Assembly: GCA_946616305.1 (NCBI GenBank)
Contig: CAMOIV010000003.1
Coordinates: 1 to 38,290 of the forward strand
Direction: 5' to 3'
Origin: an uncultured Lachnospiraceae bacterium
Lineage (GTDB): Bacteria; Bacillota; Clostridia; Lachnospirales; Lachnospiraceae
DNA length: 38,290 nt
Below the pieces are notes generated by a model. That model did no database searches. It worked only from the letters and a program-made list of their open reading frames with translations, and was not told where the DNA came from. The translations under genes were made by a program, and so were the position numbers. Of this stretch, positions 35,294 through 38,290 are shown piece by piece (positions within the stretch are counted from its first letter, which is position 1; each line of letters starts with the position of its first letter).

Positions 35294-35336
35294 AGAGCTG
35301 TGTTCGCATCGTTTACCGATCCGGACACAGCTTTTG
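35294..35336 (+). terminator. Terminator after the GH3 gene
   Basis: AGCTGTGTTCG (35296-35306) pairs with the sequence at 35322-35332 (11 bp with one G-T). An inner ATCG (35308-35311) pairs with CGAT (35317-35320) after one mismatch, and TTTT follows at 35332-35335. It lies 23 bases after the stop codon and ends the importer operon. Confidence 0.85.
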
Positions 35337-35351
35337 TGTGCAAAGGAATCC

Positions 35352-35380
35352 TTGTAAAAGGATGAACGTCATCTTATAAT
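35352..35380 (+). promoter_or_regulatory. Promoter of ftsH, very close to the start codon
   Basis: TTGTAA (35352-35357) and consensus TATAAT (35375-35380) are 17 bases apart. Transcription would begin about 35386-35389, at or just before ATG 35390, and no ribosome site is visible between. This would make the ftsH mRNA leaderless or nearly so. Confidence 0.65.
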
Positions 35381-35389
35381 GTAGAAGTT

Positions 35390-37609
35390 ATGAGTGATAT
35401 AAACGGATACAACAATTACAACGGACAGAATAACGGACAAGGCGGTAATAACGGCTACAACGGCGGCCCGGGTAACGGCAGGAAGAACGGAGGAGACCGC
35501 AGGGATCCCAGGAACAGCCAGACTATCTTTGTACTGATCATCGCCACCGTTATAACGATCCTTGGGATGAGCTTCATGACGAGGGCGCTGTCCCAGTCTA
35601 CCACCCAGGAGATCTCGTACAGCCAGTTTCTGCAGATGCTTTCCGAAAACAAGGTGGCAGAGGTTGAGATCACCGAAGATCAGATCAACATCACGCCCAA
35701 GTCGGAGTCGGGCTCGGCAGTTCTTCTGATGACGTATTATACGGGTATAGTGGCGGATCCTTATCTGGTTGAAAGACTGGAGGAGGCGGATGTCAAGTAT
35801 TCACATACGATACCTGACCGGTCCGGCACCATCATATCCGCTATTGTGAATTTCGTGATCCCTCTTCTTCTGGTCTGGGGACTCCTGGCGCTTTTCATGC
35901 GAAGGATGGGAGGATCCGGAGGTGGCATCATGGGGGTCGGCAAGAGTGCCTCCAAAGCATATGTCACAAAGGATACAGGAGTGACCTTCAAGGATGTGGC
36001 AGGACAGGAAGAGGCCAAAGAGAGCCTGCAGGAGATGGTGGACTTTCTCCATAATCCTCAGAAATATGCCAGAATAGGTGCAAAGCTTCCGAAGGGAGCA
36101 CTGCTCGTGGGACCTCCCGGTACAGGTAAGACCCTGCTTGCAAGAGCAGTTGCGGGAGAGGCTCACGTACCCTTTTATTCCCTGGCCGGTTCGGATTTCG
36201 TTGAGATGTTCGTGGGCGTGGGAGCTTCAAGAGTAAGAGACCTGTTTAACGATGCGGAGAAGAATGCACCCTGTATCATCTTCATAGATGAGATCGATGC
36301 CATAGGTAAGAGCAGGGATTCCAGATACGGAGGAGGCAATGACGAGAGGGAGCAGACCCTTAATCAGCTCCTTTCCGAGATGGATGGTTTTGATTCTTCA
36401 AAGGGTATACTTGTGCTCGGTGCTACCAACAGGCCCGAGACACTGGATAAAGCCCTTCTTAGACCCGGCAGGTTTGACAGGAGAGTCATAGTAGACAAGC
36501 CGGACCTTAAGGGAAGGATAGACACCCTCAAGGTTCATGCAAGAGATGTCAAGCTTGATGAGAGCGTGGATTTTGAGGCGGTAGCCCTTGCCACATCCGG
36601 AGCGGTAGGTTCGGACCTGGCAAATATGGTGAATGAAGCCGCCATAAACGCGGTAAAGTCCGGGAGACAGTATGTGAATCAAAAAGACCTCATGGATTCC
36701 GTTGAGGTGGTGCTCGTGGGTAAGGAAAAGAAGGACCGGATCATGAGCAAGGAGGAGAGAAGGATAGTCTCCTACCATGAGATCGGGCATGCGCTGGTTT
36801 CAGCCCTGCAGAAGAATTCCGAGCCCGTACAGAAGATAACCATCGTACCCAGGACCATGGGAGCCTTAGGGTATGTCATGAACGTACCCGAAGAGGAGAA
36901 GTACCTTAATACGGAGGCAGAGCTCCATGCCATGCTGGTTGAGACCCTGGGCGGAAGAGCTGCCGAGGAGCTTGTATTTGACACTGTGACCACAGGTGCT
37001 GCCAATGATATTGAAAAGGCGACCAAGATGGCAAGAGCCATGGTAACTCAGTACGGTATGAGCAAGAAGTTCGGGCTTATGGGACTTGAGACCATACAGG
37101 ATCAATACCTGGAGGGCCGTACGGTTATGAACTGTTCCGACGAGACGGCCGCCGCTGTGGACGAAGAGGTCATGAAGATCCTGAAGGAAGCATACAAGGA
37201 AGCCAAGGGTCTTCTTAAGGAAAACCGTAAACTCATGGACAAGCTGGCGCAGTTCCTTATAGAGAAGGAAACCATAACCGGTAAGGAATTCATGGAGATA
37301 TACCGTAAGGAAAAGGGACTTACCGAGGAGGAAACCTCGGGGAAAAACCGCGAGCGCATCTCCATGAAGGGTAAGGATAAGAGATCTGAGAAAAAGGAGG
37401 AGGAACCCGTACGCCACAGCTTTGAGGCTGAGGTCAACGACGAGACAAAAGTCCTTGGGGAAGAACCAAAGGAGCAGATCACACTTCCAAAGCCTCAGGT
37501 GACATCAGATGCATCCTCAAACAACGGTCAAACAGGCGATAAAGAAGAAACGCCTGCGCCGTACGAAGGAATGGGGGCAGTGGTGCGCGGAAGAAAACAT
37601 GAGCAATAA
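35390..37609 (+). CDS. ftsH: ATP-dependent zinc metalloprotease FtsH
   Basis: FtsH is a membrane-anchored AAA+ protease that removes misfolded membrane proteins and short-lived regulators. The 739-residue protein has an unusual Asn/Gly-rich cytoplasmic N terminus (about 1-43). Transmembrane helices lie at about 45-64 and 149-170, Walker A GPPGTGKT at 241-248, Walker B IIFIDEID at 296-303, the second region of homology ending RPGRFDRR, and the zinc site HEIGH at 463-467. The tail beyond about 640 is charged and probably disordered, longer than in the 650-residue typical form. The only in-frame start that keeps the first helix is ATG 35390, which lacks a ribosome site. Its end overlaps the next gene. 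Confidence 0.96.
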   Translation: MSDINGYNNYNGQNNGQGGNNGYNGGPGNGRKNGGDRRDPRNSQTIFVLIIATVITILGMSFMTRALSQSTTQEISYSQFLQMLSENKVAEVEITEDQINITPKSESGSAVLLMTYYTGIVADPYLVERLEEADVKYSHTIPDRSGTIISAIVNFVIPLLLVWGLLALFMRRMGGSGGGIMGVGKSASKAYVTKDTGVTFKDVAGQEEAKESLQEMVDFLHNPQKYARIGAKLPKGALLVGPPGTGKTLLARAVAGEAHVPFYSLAGSDFVEMFVGVGASRVRDLFNDAEKNAPCIIFIDEIDAIGKSRDSRYGGGNDEREQTLNQLLSEMDGFDSSKGILVLGATNRPETLDKALLRPGRFDRRVIVDKPDLKGRIDTLKVHARDVKLDESVDFEAVALATSGAVGSDLANMVNEAAINAVKSGRQYVNQKDLMDSVEVVLVGKEKKDRIMSKEERRIVSYHEIGHALVSALQKNSEPVQKITIVPRTMGALGYVMNVPEEEKYLNTEAELHAMLVETLGGRAAEELVFDTVTTGAANDIEKATKMARAMVTQYGMSKKFGLMGLETIQDQYLEGRTVMNCSDETAAAVDEEVMKILKEAYKEAKGLLKENRKLMDKLAQFLIEKETITGKEFMEIYRKEKGLTEEETSGKNRERISMKGKDKRSEKKEEEPVRHSFEAEVNDETKVLGEEPKEQITLPKPQVTSDASSNNGQTGDKEETPAPYEGMGAVVRGRKHEQ

Positions 37610-38290
37610 ACCGATCCCAGCAGGTGTTGATATACATATGGAGCCGCTTGATGTGATAAACGGCTTTCAAGTCCGACCGGGCTTCTATGATATGAACGGT
37701 GCCACGGCCATACCGACGGGGGTTAATTTCACGGTTCATTCAAACCAGGCGACATCGGTGGAGCTTCTTCTCTTTCATTCGGAAGAGAAGAAGCCTTTTG
37801 GTGTCCTGAGATTTCCCGATCATTATAAGATAGGGAATGTATATTCCATGATAGTCTTTGATCTGGACATCGAAGACCTTGAGTACGCATACAGGATGGA
37901 TGGCCCCACGGATATAAAAAAAGGCGTGATATTCAATAAGGACAAGATACTTCTTGACCCCTACGCCAAGGCAGTGACCGGTCAGGCCGAATGGGGGGTA
38001 AAGACCGATTACGTCTATCATGCCAGGGTAGTAAGAGACAATTTTGACTGGGGTAACTGCAAGCAGCCCCTGACTCCCACCGAGGACCTGATCATATACG
38101 AAATGCATGTCAGGGGATTTACCAAGGACAAGAGCAGCCATACAAAGCACCCGGGAACCTTCGATGCCATCATGGAAAAGCTTCCCTACCTTAAGGAACT
38201 GGGGGTCACAGCGGTTGAGCTCATGCCGATCTTTGAATTCGACGAGATGCTCTCGAGACGGGATTACTACGGCAGAGAACTGATGGATTA
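37599..38290 (+). CDS. Glycogen-debranching-type GH13 enzyme, 5' part (partial)
   Basis: The frame is open from ATG 37599 to the window end (230 codons). Residues about 20-105 look like the CBM48 module of isoamylase/GlgX/pullulanase proteins (VNFTVHSNQATSVELLLFH, DLEYAYRMDG). The catalytic barrel starts with LIIYEMHVRGFTKDKSS and YLKELGVTAVELMPIFEFDE, which is the GlgX/isoamylase pattern. The product would split alpha-1,6 branches of glycogen or starch oligosaccharides. The ATG overlaps the ftsH end by 11 bases with a weak GGAAG site; ATG 37638 is an alternative that matches the usual start of homology at INGFQVRPGFYDMNG. The catalytic residues lie beyond the window. Confidence 0.85.
   Translation, partial: MSNKPIPAGVDIHMEPLDVINGFQVRPGFYDMNGATAIPTGVNFTVHSNQATSVELLLFHSEEKKPFGVLRFPDHYKIGNVYSMIVFDLDIEDLEYAYRMDGPTDIKKGVIFNKDKILLDPYAKAVTGQAEWGVKTDYVYHARVVRDNFDWGNCKQPLTPTEDLIIYEMHVRGFTKDKSSHTKHPGTFDAIMEKLPYLKELGVTAVELMPIFEFDEMLSRRDYYGRELMD

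Overview
This is a gene-dense stretch (about half G+C by eye) from a motile, Gram-positive anaerobe, most likely of the family Lachnospiraceae (Butyrivibrio/Roseburia-like). The assignment is inferred from strong GGAGG ribosome sites, the Firmicutes-type orders mbl-flhO-flhP and comFC-yvyF, a CdaA/CdaR pair, a type III glutamine synthetase, an HPr with Ser46, a CUT1 sugar importer paired with a GH3 enzyme, and flagellar rod genes. No rRNA, tRNA, CRISPR array, insertion sequence or prophage was seen. Most of the window is housekeeping.

Layout. (1) 1-769: the end of an Hpt domain and a headless receiver domain, apparently remnants of hybrid histidine kinases, separated by a non-coding stretch rich in inverted repeats. 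(2) 839-6602: uvrB, a soluble DPM1-like family 2 glycosyltransferase, and uvrA, closed by a clear terminator. (3) 6756-16751: a tightly packed series of eleven genes behind a good sigma-A promoter: mbl/mreB, flgF, flgG, a rod-binding FlgJ-type protein, recD2, comF, yvyF, two uncharacterised membrane proteins, cdaA and cdaR. No internal terminator is visible, so cell shape, flagellar rod, DNA processing and c-di-AMP synthesis may share transcripts. (4) HPr with its own promoter and terminator, then leuA, whose 3' end overlaps a convergent polytopic membrane gene. (5) 20363-27341: nth, a metallophosphoesterase, manC, manA, glnA (GSIII) and galE, all on the plus strand. (6) On the minus strand, an AraC regulator with a cupin sensor domain followed by a cytoplasmic beta-lactamase-fold hydrolase. 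(7) Divergent from it, a carbohydrate ABC importer (binding protein and two permeases, no ATPase) and an intracellular GH3 glycosidase. (8) ftsH, then the 5' part of a glycogen-debranching-type GH13 enzyme cut by the window end.

How the parts connect. ManA and ManC make mannose-1-phosphate usable as GDP-mannose, the usual donor for DPM1-like transferases; the membrane protein at 18821-20320 has features of a GT-C enzyme that would use a lipid-linked sugar. The AraC regulator probably controls the divergent sugar importer and GH3 gene, so that imported oligosaccharides are hydrolysed inside the cell.

The least ordinary signals are: a comF reading frame with no ATG/GTG/TTG upstream of its first zinc finger; two mutually exclusive hairpins, one about 20 bp long, between the binding-protein and permease genes; an ftsH start codon that sits where transcription should begin, suggesting a leaderless mRNA; and a pair of unknown membrane proteins between yvyF and cdaA. 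I found no convincing wholly new defence or mobile system here.
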